This document shows positions 5,176 through 5,409 of a stretch of DNA of 5,409 bases, piece by piece; the stretch's first letter is position 1; every line of letters begins with the position of its first letter. Both the position numbers and the translations under genes were made by a program. Source of the stretch: an uncultured Dehalococcoidia bacterium (GTDB taxonomy: Bacteria; Chloroflexota; Dehalococcoidia; Lucifugimonadales; GCA-2712585). The notes below the pieces were generated by a model. That model was not told where the DNA came from, searched no databases, and was given only the letters and a program-made list of their open reading frames with translations. The DNA lies in assembly GCA_913052045.1 (NCBI GenBank), contig CAJXDJ010000079.1:1-5409 (forward strand), in the 5' to 3' direction.

Positions 5176-5409
5176 ATGGTTTCCCAAGAGCTGCAGGAAA
5201 TATATGCCCACATAGATAAGAATGTGGAAGCGCATGTTGCTAAGCTGCAAGAGTGGATAAGACAACCGAGTGTATCTAATACGGGTGAAGGTATTTGGGA
5301 TTGTGCAGAGCTTACTAGAAGATATTTTGAGGAAATAGGTTGCCAACGCACTGAGATAGTTGATGTGGGTATCACTGAATGGGGAGCCAAAGGTAATCCA
5401 GTAGTATAT
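5176..5409 (+). CDS. M20-family metallopeptidase/amidohydrolase, N-terminal part (cut by window edge)
   Basis: An open frame of 78 codons runs from ATG 5176 to the last base of the window with no stop. The translation begins MVSQELQEIYAHIDKNVEAH, then VAKLQEWIRQPSVSNTGEGI (21-40), a helix CAELTRRYFEEIGC (43-56) and NPVVY (74-78). The pattern of an N-terminal helix, L-x-x-x-I/L-x-x-PSVS, a second helix ending EEIG, and a P-x-V-Y strand is that of M20 (ArgE/DapE/carboxypeptidase G2/CNDP-like) zinc hydrolases, just before their HxD metal motif. The catalytic residues lie beyond the window, so activity cannot be judged. These enzymes remove amino-acid or acyl amide groups from small molecules. 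Its place after amidohydrolase, PTE-like and nitroreductase genes fits a catabolic block. It was too incomplete to appear as a closed reading frame but has a strong ribosome site. Confidence 0.8.
   Translation, partial: MVSQELQEIYAHIDKNVEAHVAKLQEWIRQPSVSNTGEGIWDCAELTRRYFEEIGCQRTEIVDVGITEWGAKGNPVVY

Noticed and set aside
4848..5390. Three overlapping minus-strand open frames near the right end
   Set aside because: They lie opposite the nitroreductase end and the M20-like start, have unstructured products, and overlap each other in different frames.

Overview
The window is an AT-rich stretch of bacterial chromosome with two gene blocks transcribed away from each other. A shared intergenic region of about 296 bases (1843-2138) separates them. 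There is no sign of phage, IS elements, CRISPR or RNA genes. Coding density, clear Shine-Dalgarno sites and intact reading frames all point to an ordinary bacterial genome.

Left block (minus strand, 1842 down to 11): four closely spaced genes read as an operon. In transcription order they are a 168-residue Asp23/Gls24 protein, a 127-residue Asp23/Gls24 paralogue, an AmaP-like two-helix membrane anchor, and a small DUF2273-type hydrophobic protein. This is the alkaline-shock/envelope-stress module best known from Gram-positive bacteria. In the known system AmaP tethers Asp23 to the cytoplasmic face of the membrane. The two Asp23 paralogues align without gaps over about 105 residues, which suggests tandem duplication.

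Right block (plus strand, 2139 to the window end): an amidohydrolase-2 family metal hydrolase, a phosphotriesterase-related (PTE/PHP-like) metal hydrolase, a nitroreductase-family flavoprotein, and the first 78 codons of what looks like an M20-family metallopeptidase/amidohydrolase, cut by the window edge. The hydrolase genes have individual ribosome binding sites and gaps of 119-129 bases. The PTE-like and nitroreductase genes are only 14 bases apart and are probably co-transcribed. The block looks like a catabolic set for an organic substrate with hydrolysable and reducible groups, but the substrate cannot be read from the sequence.

Taxonomy is inference only. An Asp23-AmaP-DUF2273 module next to a run of amidohydrolase-2, PTE-like, nitroreductase and M20 genes, with moderate to low GC, would fit an uncultured Chloroflexota lineage (Dehalococcoidia or SAR202-like) or another non-proteobacterial group. 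A Firmicute or Actinobacterium is not excluded. Nothing here amounts to a clearly new biological system. The points most worth checking are the doubled Asp23 module, the co-located hydrolases, the non-ATG starts and the small repeats at 3276-3366.
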